Source: a virus
Reading direction: 5' to 3' (one strand)
DNA: 26,047 nucleotides
Virus record (IMG/VR): IMGVR_UViG_3300031329_000021
Location: 1-26,047 of that record
Shown piece by piece: positions 5,810 through 11,752 of the stretch. The notes under the pieces were generated by a model. It did no database searches, had not been told where the DNA came from, and saw only the letters and a program-made list of their open reading frames with translations. The first letter of the stretch is position 1. Every line of letters begins with the position of its first letter. A program made the translations under genes and the position numbers.

Positions 5810-6655
5810 TTATGACAGACAGCGCCGACAAAGTGCAATTGTGTTCCCGTGTTGGCACTTAGGAGCAGGAGCGCTCAGCGCCTCCTGTGAGCGTTGGTCA
5901 GCTAGGAACTGGTCTTTGTAAGCCAAGTCCTTGCTTCGTCGCTCCTCGGTAGCAACACGAGCCTCTGAGGAGGTTATGAAGTTTTCCCAAGCATCGGCGT
6001 TTAGCCAAGACGACGGGTACTTCGTAAACTGTGGCTTGCGATAGGGATCGTCCTTGTATGCCTTGACCCCAGCGATGATGCTTTCAAAGCTTGCTCTTTT
6101 CAAAGCGCTTCTAAAGTCTTTCACTGCTCGACCCTTGTCAATCTTCTTTGGGTAAAGCTCCCAGAACTGATTGAAGCTTTTTACAAATTCTTCTTCTTCA
6201 GAATCTCGCAAGTTAGGTAATGGTTTCTTTTCAAGGTTATTTAATGGTTCGGGTGGTCTGTACACCGCCCCCCCTGTGGTCTCTACACCGCCCCCCTTTG
6301 TCGTAGATGCCACCCCCCCTTGTGGCATTTGTACAGGGGTGGTCTGTACACCGCCCCCTTTGTTTTTTCGGTGATTTGCGCTTCTATCGCACTCATCGGG
6401 GCAGGTAATTTCAACGTAATACCTGTTAGTAAAACCTTCCCTGCGTTCTTCTCTAAGTTCGCCGAGTGCGATTAGTGAGTCGATGGAGCGCTGAACTGTT
6501 CTGCGATTTATTCCGCCTGATAATCTGCCAATGGTTTCAATTGCAGGCCAAGCTCCGTGTTCGCCTTCAAAGTTAGCTATGGCAATAAGTACAAGCCTGT
6601 CTGAGTAGGTAGCCTTGGAGTGGTAAAGGGCTAGTGCTACTGCCGAAATACTCAT
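5810..6655 (-). CDS. Replication initiation protein, lambda O-like
   Basis: 281 aa. Residues 1-95 look like a winged HTH (SDRLVLIAIANFEG..WPAIETIGRLSGGINRRTVQRSIDSLIALGEL). Residues ~100-140 are a Gly/Thr/Pro-rich linker with GGGV[QE]TT repeats. Residues ~155-225 (FNQFWELYPKKIDKGRAVKDFR..., TKYPSSWLNADAWENF) are the C-terminal module found in phage replication proteins and some helicase loaders. The linker DNA contains repeats that look like origin iterons, the same design as lambda O, where the origin lies in the initiator gene. It ends with a CQHG/CRRC knuckle. It overlaps the GIY-YIG gene by 4 bp. Confidence 0.7.
   Translation of the reverse strand: MSISAVALALYHSKATYSDRLVLIAIANFEGEHGAWPAIETIGRLSGGINRRTVQRSIDSLIALGELREERREGFTNRYYVEITCPDECDRSANHRKNKGGGVQTTPVQMPQGGVASTTKGGGVETTGGAVYRPPEPLNNLEKKPLPNLRDSEEEEFVKSFNQFWELYPKKIDKGRAVKDFRSALKRASFESIIAGVKAYKDDPYRKPQFTKYPSSWLNADAWENFITSSEARVATEERRSKDLAYKDQFLADQRSQEALSAPAPKCQHGNTIALCRRCLS
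6253..6358. repeat. Iteron-like repeats, candidate replication origin
   Basis: Three copies of GTGGTCTNTACACCGCCCCC on the plus strand, at 6253-6272, 6276-6295 and 6339-6358, with a degenerate fourth (6300-6323). GTACAG/CTGTAC flank the third copy as an inverted repeat. An AT-rich stretch (about 6200-6246) adjoins. Copy 1 is read in a different codon phase from copies 2 and 3 (23-bp versus 63-bp offsets), so the DNA rather than the protein appears conserved. The minus strand carries several runs of five to seven G. Confidence 0.55.
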
Positions 6656-7236
6656 TTCTTTAGCCTCTCAATCTTCTCATAAAAAATCTCATTTTCAAAG
6701 GCCAAGTGCTTATGGAAACACTCCTCGAACCAGCGAGTGCTGTGGATATCCTTGCAGTCTCTACATTCCGATAAGCAAGGCAGCGCCCTTCTACCAGCAA
6801 AGTTATCTAGACAAAGCTGATGCAGATTTTTAACAATCAACTCATCCGAGATATTTGAACCCCAAGACTTTAGCTCCCGGCTGTATTCAAGGTGTGCAGC
6901 ATCGGGCTTAAATTGCTTGCCGTCAATGTCCTTGTCCTGAAACATTTGCATCAAGTGAAGCTTCAACCTAAAATCATCTAAGTAAGGTGATTGTTCCGCT
7001 TGTGTGTTGTTCATTGCGATATTGTGAATTGGTTTCTCTGTGCGGATTGCTATCGCTTCAGCTCTAAATGCGTCATTTCTAAAATCGTAATGCTCATAAG
7101 TGGCATTGGCTATTTGAGAAAACCACTCAGCTTTTTTTGCGTGCTGTGATTGTCGACCTTTGATATTGCCTGTTATTCCTACATAAAGTAGGCGGCCTTC
7201 GCTATTAAAATAACGGTAAAGACTTGTTTGTTTCAT
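6652..7236 (-). CDS. GIY-YIG family nuclease
   Basis: 194 aa. The N-terminal domain has LYRYF (GIY equivalent), LLYVGIT (YIG equivalent) and an Arg/Lys-rich helix (IKGRQSQH), followed by RAEAIAIRTEKPIHNIA, which supplies the Glu and Asn expected in this fold. The C-terminal ~110 residues include a possible Cys/His cluster (CLSECRDCKDIH) that could bind metal or DNA. It may be a homing-type endonuclease or a recombination nuclease. The ATG overlaps the upstream stop as ATGA, and it is coupled to the replication gene downstream. Confidence 0.7.
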   Translation of the reverse strand: MKQTSLYRYFNSEGRLLYVGITGNIKGRQSQHAKKAEWFSQIANATYEHYDFRNDAFRAEAIAIRTEKPIHNIAMNNTQAEQSPYLDDFRLKLHLMQMFQDKDIDGKQFKPDAAHLEYSRELKSWGSNISDELIVKNLHQLCLDNFAGRRALPCLSECRDCKDIHSTRWFEECFHKHLAFENEIFYEKIERLKK

Positions 7237-7376
7237 TTCTGCCTATCTGATGTGGCAGAATGATAACTGCCGACATCCTCATTGTCGGTTTTGCAGGTCA
7301 GGGGTTTACGCCTCTGGCCTGCTTCCATTCTATCACTTACCATCCGCACCGCTTGTGGCAGCGTAACGCTGTGCAT
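7233..7376 (-). CDS. Hypothetical protein, 47 aa
   Basis: MHSVTLPQAVRMVSDRMEAGQRRKP... with GAAGGATCT directly before the ATG, a good ribosome-binding site, so it is probably translated on its own. The same frame stays open upstream through the 10-G tract, so a slippage event would fuse these residues to the methyltransferase C-terminal subunit. Function unknown. Confidence 0.5.
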   Translation of the reverse strand: MHSVTLPQAVRMVSDRMEAGQRRKPLTCKTDNEDVGSYHSATSDRQK

Positions 7377-7425
7377 AGATCCTTCTTTTTGTTGCGTTGA
7401 TTGCAAGTTGTCAGTGTAAGTGTCG

Positions 7426-8265
7426 CTAACTGTTGGAGTTGGAAGATTCACTTGCCCCCCCCCCAGCCGGTAGCGTAACGCCCTCAAGCAAGATTCGCAA
7501 AGCCAGCTCAGCCTGTTGCGGAACTACACCGTTGCCACACGCCTTTAGTTCCTGATTGCGAGTCAGTCCGACACCTGTAACCCAGCCTTCTGGTAGCCCC
7601 ATCATCCACTCTGTGAATAGCGATGAAAGCCTGTGAGCTCCATCCTTGCCGTCTGGCTTAGTTGGCAGCGGTGCTGGTCGGCCTAGTGCGTGTTCCCAGC
7701 GTCTGATTGCTGGCTCGAACTTGCCCCATAATGTTTTTTCGACTGCGGTTGCAATCCCTCTACTGGATGCTGAGCCTGAGCCGGAATGGTTTGCGCCTTT
7801 CCAATCCAAGGCAGTGGTGGTTGGGAGCAAGTCATTTACTACGGTTTCCCTTACATTGGCGTATCCGCCTTTGTGTTTATTCAAAGCTTTTTGCTCAGGG
7901 GTTCGGGCTGGCAAGTAATCCATTGTGTTCGGGGTCGGAAAGTAAGTCATCATTTGACCGCTTAGGGTTACTTGTCCGCCTCGAGCCTTTGATTTATCTT
8001 CTGGCTGGTGTCCTCGTTCGGCTTCGCTAGCTGCTGGAGTTCTGAGGATAGGCAATGATGAAAACTCGGAATCTGTTATGGGGAGCGCCTGCGTCGGCAG
8101 CTCGTAAACCTTGCCATTTCGCATCGTACCCGAGGTCTGCCAAGTCTCCGAGAACAGCTCCCAATGCTCGCAAAGCAGGTTCGCTATCCCCTGCTTCTCC
8201 CATACACCACGGACAGTGTTCCAAGTCTGGGTTGGTTGCGCTTGCGCTAAGTAATCCTCTGACAT
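7426..8265 (-). CDS. Cytosine-C5 methyltransferase, C-terminal subunit/half
   Basis: 279 aa in a frame different from the N-terminal half. Recognisable pieces: FSETWQTSGTMRNGKVYELPT, SSLPILRTPAASE, then EWMMGLPEGW (residues ~219-228) and CGNGVVPQQAELAL (motif X, ~243-256). Motifs I-VIII are absent; they are in the overlapping upstream gene, so neither half alone should be active. Split m5C methyltransferases with overlapping alpha/beta genes are known (M.AquI, M.EcoHK31I). The start ATG at 8265 is weakly marked (GGTGG upstream). A run of ten G near the end sets the C-terminus. Confidence 0.65.
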   Translation of the reverse strand: MSEDYLAQAQPTQTWNTVRGVWEKQGIANLLCEHWELFSETWQTSGTMRNGKVYELPTQALPITDSEFSSLPILRTPAASEAERGHQPEDKSKARGGQVTLSGQMMTYFPTPNTMDYLPARTPEQKALNKHKGGYANVRETVVNDLLPTTTALDWKGANHSGSGSASSRGIATAVEKTLWGKFEPAIRRWEHALGRPAPLPTKPDGKDGAHRLSSLFTEWMMGLPEGWVTGVGLTRNQELKACGNGVVPQQAELALRILLEGVTLPAGGGASESSNSNS

Positions 8266-8599
8266 TTTCAATGACCACCAATCTAGGTTGTAGTTCTTCT
8301 ATTGCTCTTGCAAACTCAGACCAAAGACCTGAGCGTGTTCCTGTTCTTAGTCCGGCACGCTTGCCAGCTAATGATAAATCCTGACAAGGAAAACCGCCAG
8401 TAAGAATGTCCACTGGCTCCACCTGAGTGAAGTCAACCTTGGTAACATCACGGTAATTTGGGACACCCGGGAAGTGAGCTTCAAGGATTGCGCTCGGTGC
8501 TGACTCCCACTCACAGTGCCACGCAACTTCTGCGCCTGTGACATTGACAACAGCATTGTCTAGTCCGCCGTAACCGCTAAAGAGCGAGCCAATCTTCAT
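8027..8599 (-). CDS. dcm: Cytosine-C5 methyltransferase, N-terminal catalytic subunit/half
   Basis: 190 aa. Motif I FSGYGGLD (7-14), motif IV GGFPCQDLS with catalytic C72, motif VI ENVRGL (111-116) and motif VIII HNRFRVFIIA (174-183). It stops at PQNSSS where a complete enzyme would continue to the target-recognition region and motifs IX-X; those are encoded by the overlapping frame at 7426-8265. The overlap is 239 nt. A sequencing or +1 frameshift origin is possible, but the second frame is protein-like through the whole overlap. Expected role: methylating phage DNA against host restriction. Confidence 0.8.
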   Translation of the reverse strand: MKIGSLFSGYGGLDNAVVNVTGAEVAWHCEWESAPSAILEAHFPGVPNYRDVTKVDFTQVEPVDILTGGFPCQDLSLAGKRAGLRTGTRSGLWSEFARAIEELQPRLVVIENVRGLLSASATNPDLEHCPWCMGEAGDSEPALRALGAVLGDLADLGYDAKWQGLRAADAGAPHNRFRVFIIAYPQNSSS

Positions 8600-8826
8600 A
8601 GGTTTTCAAGTTTTTCGTACTCAGCCCAAGCCTCGGATGCAAGCTTGTCTCTGTCTCCGGCGGCGTAACGACCTGCGTGAAAGTAGATTTTCTTGAACCG
8701 TTCTGGTATCACCTTCAAGGTCTTGGTTATCACCTTGACCTCTGGCTTTGTGAAGTGGCTTCGGTAGCTTATGTCGTTGCGCTCCGCCTCTAGCTTTTGC
8801 ACTAGGTCGCTAAATTGTAGATTCAC
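8596..8826 (-). CDS. Hypothetical protein, 76 aa, first gene after promoter P2
   Basis: The GTG start at 8826 lies behind GAAAGGAC; the longer frame enters the leader. Protein: NLQFSDLVQKLEAERNDISYRSHFTK, then a basic stretch (KVITKTLKVIPERFKKIYFHAGRYAAGDRDK) and an acidic end. No recognised domain. It overlaps the methyltransferase start as ATGA, so it is coupled to it; a role as accessory to modification or recombination is only guilt by association. Confidence 0.55.
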   Translation of the reverse strand: MNLQFSDLVQKLEAERNDISYRSHFTKPEVKVITKTLKVIPERFKKIYFHAGRYAAGDRDKLASEAWAEYEKLENL

Positions 8827-8854
8827 TTTGTGTCCTTTCGTTGTCGTTGTGATG

Positions 8855-8884
8855 ATTATGCAATCGAGTAACAATGCGTGTCAA
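8855..8884 (-). promoter_or_regulatory. Early promoter P2 (sigma-70 type)
   Basis: Minus strand: TTGACA (8879-8884), 18-bp spacer, CATAAT (8855-8860). It shares AATAAGCTTGACAC and, inside the spacer, TTGT.A.TCGAT with P1 at 4799-4828, and the leader ACAACGACAACGAAAGGACACA with P1's leader. The similarity outside the -35/-10 boxes suggests a common regulator or a shared leader function. It should drive the methyltransferase-replication-rusA operon. Confidence 0.7.
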
Positions 8885-8912
8885 GCTTATTTCAGAAGTT
8901 TTTTACGAGTTT

Positions 8913-9251
8913 CTAAATCAGGTAAGAAGGAGGCTCGCACTCGGTCTTGTTGCCTGCCTTGTCTAAGGTGTACCAAGTGCTTCGGGTTGTGTCGAGTATC
9001 GGATGCCCCAGCGCTGAGAACTTGGACGCCTTGTGTCCGTAGTCTCTGGCATACCCTGCGATCAGAGCGTCCGATTCCATCCTGCCGTTGTACTCAGCGC
9101 AAACTAGTATCACATTTTGCAAGTTATCTAACACTTTTGAGCCACCCATTCCCCTGTTCTGTATATGGTGAGGAACAAGCTGGTCGGAGTCGCCGCAGTG
9201 CCAGCACCAAAGGTCACGCTCACGAAGTTTCCTTGTGTCTGCTGCCTTCAA
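8913..9251 (-). CDS. HNH endonuclease
   Basis: 112 aa. CWHCG zinc half-site, then LVPHHIQNRGMGGSKVLDNLQNVILVC and AEYNGRMESD: the standard H-N-H core with a following Cys. A free-standing HNH in a recombination operon; it could be a homing enzyme or part of the recombination system. The start is TTG within TTGA overlapping the upstream stop. It is the last gene before the P2 promoter gap. Confidence 0.8.
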   Translation of the reverse strand: MKAADTRKLRERDLWCWHCGDSDQLVPHHIQNRGMGGSKVLDNLQNVILVCAEYNGRMESDALIAGYARDYGHKASKFSALGHPILDTTRSTWYTLDKAGNKTECEPPSYLI

Positions 9252-9574
9252 GCTCGCAGCTCTGACTGGATTAGTTTCGCCTGAGTACCTGAAGCCATAA
9301 TCGCCGTTTCTAGACTACGGATTTTTAGCCGGATACGATTCGCTTCTGCCTTCCTCAAGTCCCGTTGTAAGCGAACGTCGGCAGCCTCAAGACGTGCCAG
9401 TGCGTTTCTGTCCGCAACCGTGCCTTGATGTTTGATAAAAGCCCTTTGCTCCGTAGTGTCTAGCAGGTGTTCTGCCTCCGCTAACCTGACCTCGGCTTGG
9501 TAAAGAGCTTCAAAGCCCTTTGTGTTCTCCGCTGTCAGTTCCGTTAGTGTCGCTTGAATCTCTGAGGGCAGCAC
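9248..9574 (-). CDS. Coiled-coil protein of the recombination module
   Basis: 108 aa from a GTG start. Strongly helical, rich in Ala/Glu/Leu: LTELTAENTKGFEALYQAEVRLAEAEHLLD..., GTVADRNALARLEAADVRLQRDLRKAEANRIRLKIRSLET. I know this layout (L-T-A-E-N at the start, G-T-V-A-D-R-x-A in the middle) from uncharacterised siphophage proteins next to annealing and exonuclease genes. Probably an accessory to recombination; mechanism unknown. It overlaps the preceding gene by 65 bp. Confidence 0.6.
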   Translation of the reverse strand: MLPSEIQATLTELTAENTKGFEALYQAEVRLAEAEHLLDTTEQRAFIKHQGTVADRNALARLEAADVRLQRDLRKAEANRIRLKIRSLETAIMASGTQAKLIQSELRA

Positions 9575-9677
9575 TTAGCACCAACAAGTGATGAATAAGT
9601 TCTCGGTTCCAGAACCTTGCTTTGTCGATCTGTCCGTTCCGAGCTGCCTCGAGGTAAGCGTGTTCAATTTCCGCCAC
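9510..9677 (-). CDS. Hypothetical protein, about 55 aa
   Basis: Helical: AEIEHAYLEAARNGQIDKARFWNRELIHHLLVLSAALRD. Unknown. The start is uncertain (GTG at 9677, or GTG at 9707 inside the annealing-protein gene). It overlaps its downstream neighbour by 65 bp, longer than is usual here. The helical, protein-like composition argues that it is real. Confidence 0.4.
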   Translation of the reverse strand: MAEIEHAYLEAARNGQIDKARFWNRELIHHLLVLSAALRDSSDTNGTDSGEHKGL

Positions 9678-10191
9678 CTTTGCCCATTGAACTGAGAGAT
9701 TCGGCACGAAGTTTTATCCCTTCCAGAACAGCCTTGGGATAGTCCGCAGCCTTAGCTTGTGCATAGAGCATCCTTAGAGTTTCTACGTCTTCCAGATTAG
9801 CAGCTTCACCTAGTAGGTCACGAACGTCACGAGGCTTAGAGACCTTCTCCATCTCCTCTCGAGAGGCAAGCGAGCCTGTTTTGGATGCAGCATACCCGGC
9901 AAGCATTAGCGCTCGGCCCACCGACGACGTTTCGCATACCTCTAACGCCGCTTGTCCTTGTGGCCCGGAACCTCCGTCAATCTCGAAGGCGTGTCCAGTA
10001 GCTTTGGGTATGGCAGCAGCTTGGTCGCCTGCCGTCAAGAAGATTTCTGTCTTGACAACCCAAGTTGACACTGCTCGGTCTTGCGGTGTGGTCAGGTTGT
10101 GCGTCACGATCCGTCCGTCTGGCCAGTCGGCAGCGAATAGCTCCAAGCGCTCGGCGACAGTTGCATACTTACTCAAATCAAATTTAGCCAT
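9664..10191 (-). CDS. Putative single-strand annealing/recombination protein
   Basis: 175 aa. FDLSKYATVAERLELFAADWPDGRIVTHNL at the N-terminus; the central motif ALEVCETSSVGRALMLAGYAASKTGSLASREEMEKV is the [E-T-S-x-x-G-R-A-L-x-x-x-G-Y] signature of Erf/Sak-like and related phage annealing proteins. The tail is Gly-rich (GKGGGN). It probably anneals ssDNA produced by the YqaJ nuclease encoded two genes upstream. Family placement is by motif and context. Confidence 0.55.
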   Translation of the reverse strand: MAKFDLSKYATVAERLELFAADWPDGRIVTHNLTTPQDRAVSTWVVKTEIFLTAGDQAAAIPKATGHAFEIDGGSGPQGQAALEVCETSSVGRALMLAGYAASKTGSLASREEMEKVSKPRDVRDLLGEAANLEDVETLRMLYAQAKAADYPKAVLEGIKLRAESLSSMGKGGGN

Positions 10192-10385
10192 TATTCTTCG
10201 TCCTCATTTTCTTCTTCGTTGTCAATAAATTTCCAGTTGTCTGCCATCCAAAAAGGAGCAGTTAGTCCCTCAATGTAAATCCGTTCTAGCAGTTTGTTCT
10301 TGTCCAGTACCACGCCGGACACTGCGCCCGTAACATAAGTCTCATCCCTAGCGATAGTCACCGTGTCGCCTAAAAAAACGTTCAT
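10191..10385 (-). CDS. Hypothetical protein, 64 aa, acidic C-terminus
   Basis: Beta-rich N-terminal part (VFLGDTVTIARDETYVTGAVSGVVLD..., FWMADNWKFID) followed by an acidic tail (NEEENEDEE). It is coupled at both ends by TAATG overlaps to the exonuclease and annealing genes. An SH3-like small barrel that binds a partner in the recombination complex is conceivable; no family recognised. Confidence 0.5.
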   Translation of the reverse strand: MNVFLGDTVTIARDETYVTGAVSGVVLDKNKLLERIYIEGLTAPFWMADNWKFIDNEEENEDEE

Positions 10386-11266
10386 TACTTCCCTTTCTTG
10401 TTTACCACTAGGTAAGGTCGTCCGCCGTTGCGAGCTTGCCTAGAGGCTACACGAATTTTTTTGCCCTCGTGTTCGAAGTAAGCGTGCTTGGCTTTGCCCA
10501 TCACCGTTAGGACTTGTGACTTTTGCTTGAAGAACTCTGACTCGGCTTCGTCAAAAGCCTGTTGCGCTAGGGCTAGATTGTGTACTCCGTCTACCTCGAC
10601 CTCCTCGTCGTTTATGTCGGGGTGCATTTCTCTGACTGCCTCGTAAGTAGAAGCTGAGCCGTCCCAGTCTGGAGCAGTTCCTTCGGTAACGTGCTGCCAG
10701 AATCTTGCAGCTTGGTCAGTCAAAACATCCTGCTCGAAGTCGTCCCACTCGACCCAATGTTCGACCCAAGCCATATTGACCACGCCAACAATGACCGCTC
10801 GCTTGATTCCCATTACGGACATATAGAACCTCACCTGCTGGATGTAAGTTAATGGGACTTCGTGCCAGTAGTTGCGTGAAGTCTTGACCTCGACAATGAC
10901 CCACTCGCCGTTGACCTTAGCTAAGCCGTCGGGATTGGCGTGCATAAAAGGTCGCTCGTTGTTTGAGTAGGTTCCAGTGGAATAGATTTCCCATTCTGGA
11001 TGTTCCTCTTGCAAGAGTTCCATTATTGGTTGCTCAAACTTTTGCCCGAATCTAATCGCCCAATTCCAAACAGGACGTGCTTCTATTTGTCCTGTCTTGA
11101 CGGCCCATAAATAGTATGCGCTTTGCCAAGGGCTGAGTCCCATCGCTACGCCAATCTCGCTTCCGCCTAATCCCTCGGCTCGTGCTGCGTGCCACTCATC
11201 GCTGCCCGGATTAAAGACTCCGACTAGACTTGCGTTATTGAATTGCTTTGGTGTGTGCAGTTCCAT
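10385..11266 (-). CDS. YqaJ-family exonuclease
   Basis: 293 aa. GGSEIGVAMGLSPWQSAY near residue 34, ANPDGL with its catalytic Asp near 110, then VIVEVKTS (E-x-K) and YIQQVRFYM: the order of the lambda-exonuclease/YqaJ fold. It would resect dsDNA ends for the annealing protein downstream. The N-terminus is fixed by AAAGGAG directly upstream of the ATG at 11266. It is first in the recombination operon, driven by the promoter at 11291-11320. Confidence 0.85.
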   Translation of the reverse strand: MELHTPKQFNNASLVGVFNPGSDEWHAARAEGLGGSEIGVAMGLSPWQSAYYLWAVKTGQIEARPVWNWAIRFGQKFEQPIMELLQEEHPEWEIYSTGTYSNNERPFMHANPDGLAKVNGEWVIVEVKTSRNYWHEVPLTYIQQVRFYMSVMGIKRAVIVGVVNMAWVEHWVEWDDFEQDVLTDQAARFWQHVTEGTAPDWDGSASTYEAVREMHPDINDEEVEVDGVHNLALAQQAFDEAESEFFKQKSQVLTVMGKAKHAYFEHEGKKIRVASRQARNGGRPYLVVNKKGK

Positions 11267-11283
11267 ATTTCTCCTTTGTTGGC

Positions 11284-11289
11284 TAGGCT
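11284..11289 (+). promoter_or_regulatory. Leaderless promoter of the first whiB-like gene
   Basis: TAGGCT (TANNNT -10 form) six bases upstream of the ATG at 11296, so transcription should start at or next to the A of the start codon. There is no Shine-Dalgarno sequence, as expected for a leaderless mRNA. The -35 region (TTCCAT at 11261-11266) is weak. It interlocks with the minus-strand promoter. Confidence 0.5.
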
Positions 11290-11290
11290 G

Positions 11291-11320
11291 ATTCTATGTC
11301 AAAGCACGGACACCTTTCAA
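11291..11320 (-). promoter_or_regulatory. Promoter P3 of the recombination operon
   Basis: Minus strand: TTGAAA (11315-11320), 18-bp spacer, TAGAAT (11291-11296). Start expected near 11284, giving a short leader with AAAGGAG before the exonuclease ATG. The -35 box lies inside the first codons of the opposite whiB-like gene and the -10 box overlaps that gene's ATG, so the two promoters should compete. Confidence 0.6.
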
Positions 11321-11553
11321 GTCTCTATATGAGATTTCTAAAGCTGGTCAATTTGCACGATCCTGATTGCCAGAAGCTTCCAAACGTTTTCTTCCCGGAG
11401 GACATAAGCGATCCAGAAGCTAGGGCAGTTGCAACCAAAACCGCAAAGGCAATCTGCAAGGCTTGCCCGATGGTTGACGATTGTTTTACCTACGCAATGG
11501 AGACGCATCAGCGCTATGGAATTTGGGGAGCAACTTCACCGCAAGACCGTTAA
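11296..11553 (+). CDS. WhiB-like Fe-S transcriptional regulator 1
   Basis: 85 aa. Four Cys for a [4Fe-4S] cluster: C25 (DPDC), then C54-x2-C57-x5-C63 (CKACPMVDDC), followed by YGIWGAT (the G[VI]WGG turn, here GIWGA). WhiB proteins bind host sigma-A and redirect transcription; phage members are known to act on host whiB2/superinfection control in mycobacteriophage TM4. No basic C-terminal DNA-binding tail is present, since it ends SPQDR. First gene of the only plus-strand cassette, with leaderless start. Confidence 0.85.
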   Translation: MSKHGHLSSLYMRFLKLVNLHDPDCQKLPNVFFPEDISDPEARAVATKTAKAICKACPMVDDCFTYAMETHQRYGIWGATSPQDR

Positions 11554-11560
11554 AAAGACA

Positions 11561-11598
11561 ACCGCACCACCTCCTGATTGCTCAAGAGACAGTGCGGT
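11561..11598. terminator. Bidirectional terminator between whiB 1 and the tRNA-like gene
   Basis: 7-bp perfect stem ACCGCAC/GTGCGGT with a 24-nt loop. On the plus strand it is followed by GTTAATATTTTG; on the minus strand by TGTCTTTTTAA, the better U-tract. It would end the first whiB transcript and, in the other direction, the tRNA-like or late read-through transcript. Confidence 0.45.
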
Positions 11599-11615
11599 GT
11601 TAATATTTTGATTAG

Positions 11616-11686
11616 GGGCCGTACTAGGAATCGAACCTAGACTTTAACCCATATCCGGGCTGTCTCTACCATTGGACTATGCGGCC
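11616..11686 (-). tRNA. tRNA-like gene with an aberrant anticodon arm
   Basis: Minus strand: acceptor GGCCGCA/TACGGCC (one C:A mismatch), TA at positions 8-9, D arm with AATGGTAG loop, and a perfect T arm CTAGG-TTCGATT-CCTAG. CCA is not encoded. The anticodon arm can pair AGCCC/GGGTT but leaves only six bases (GGATAT), with no U33, so no anticodon can be assigned. 71 nt, about one or two bases short. A -10-like TAGTAT lies just upstream (11698-11703). It could be a decayed tRNA, a sequencing error, or a tRNA mimic. Confidence 0.6.
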
Positions 11687-11740
11687 TTGTAGTCACAATA
11701 CTAGCACTCTTTGCGATTTGCTTTGGCTCTGGGCAATGGT

Positions 11741-11746
11741 TACTCT
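11741..11746 (+). promoter_or_regulatory. Leaderless promoter of whiB genes 2 and 3
   Basis: TACTCT (TANNNT) followed by six bases and the ATG at 11753: the same geometry as for the first whiB-like gene. No ribosome-binding site precedes the ATG. Confidence 0.45.
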
Positions 11747-11752
11747 TTGCTT

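Noticed and set aside
11565-11576. Perfect ribosome-binding-like AGGAGGTG on the minus strand inside the terminator loop
   Set aside because: The frame after it stops within a few codons, so it is chance or part of the hairpin.
11616-11686. tRNA as a phage attachment site (attP)
   Set aside because: The whole tRNA rather than a 3' fragment is present and no integrase is visible in the window, so integration here is unsupported.
11711-11752. TTG-initiated N-terminal extension of whiB 2
   Set aside because: It covers the TANNNT promoter and has no family match; the ATG at 11753 fits both leaderless geometry and WhiB length.
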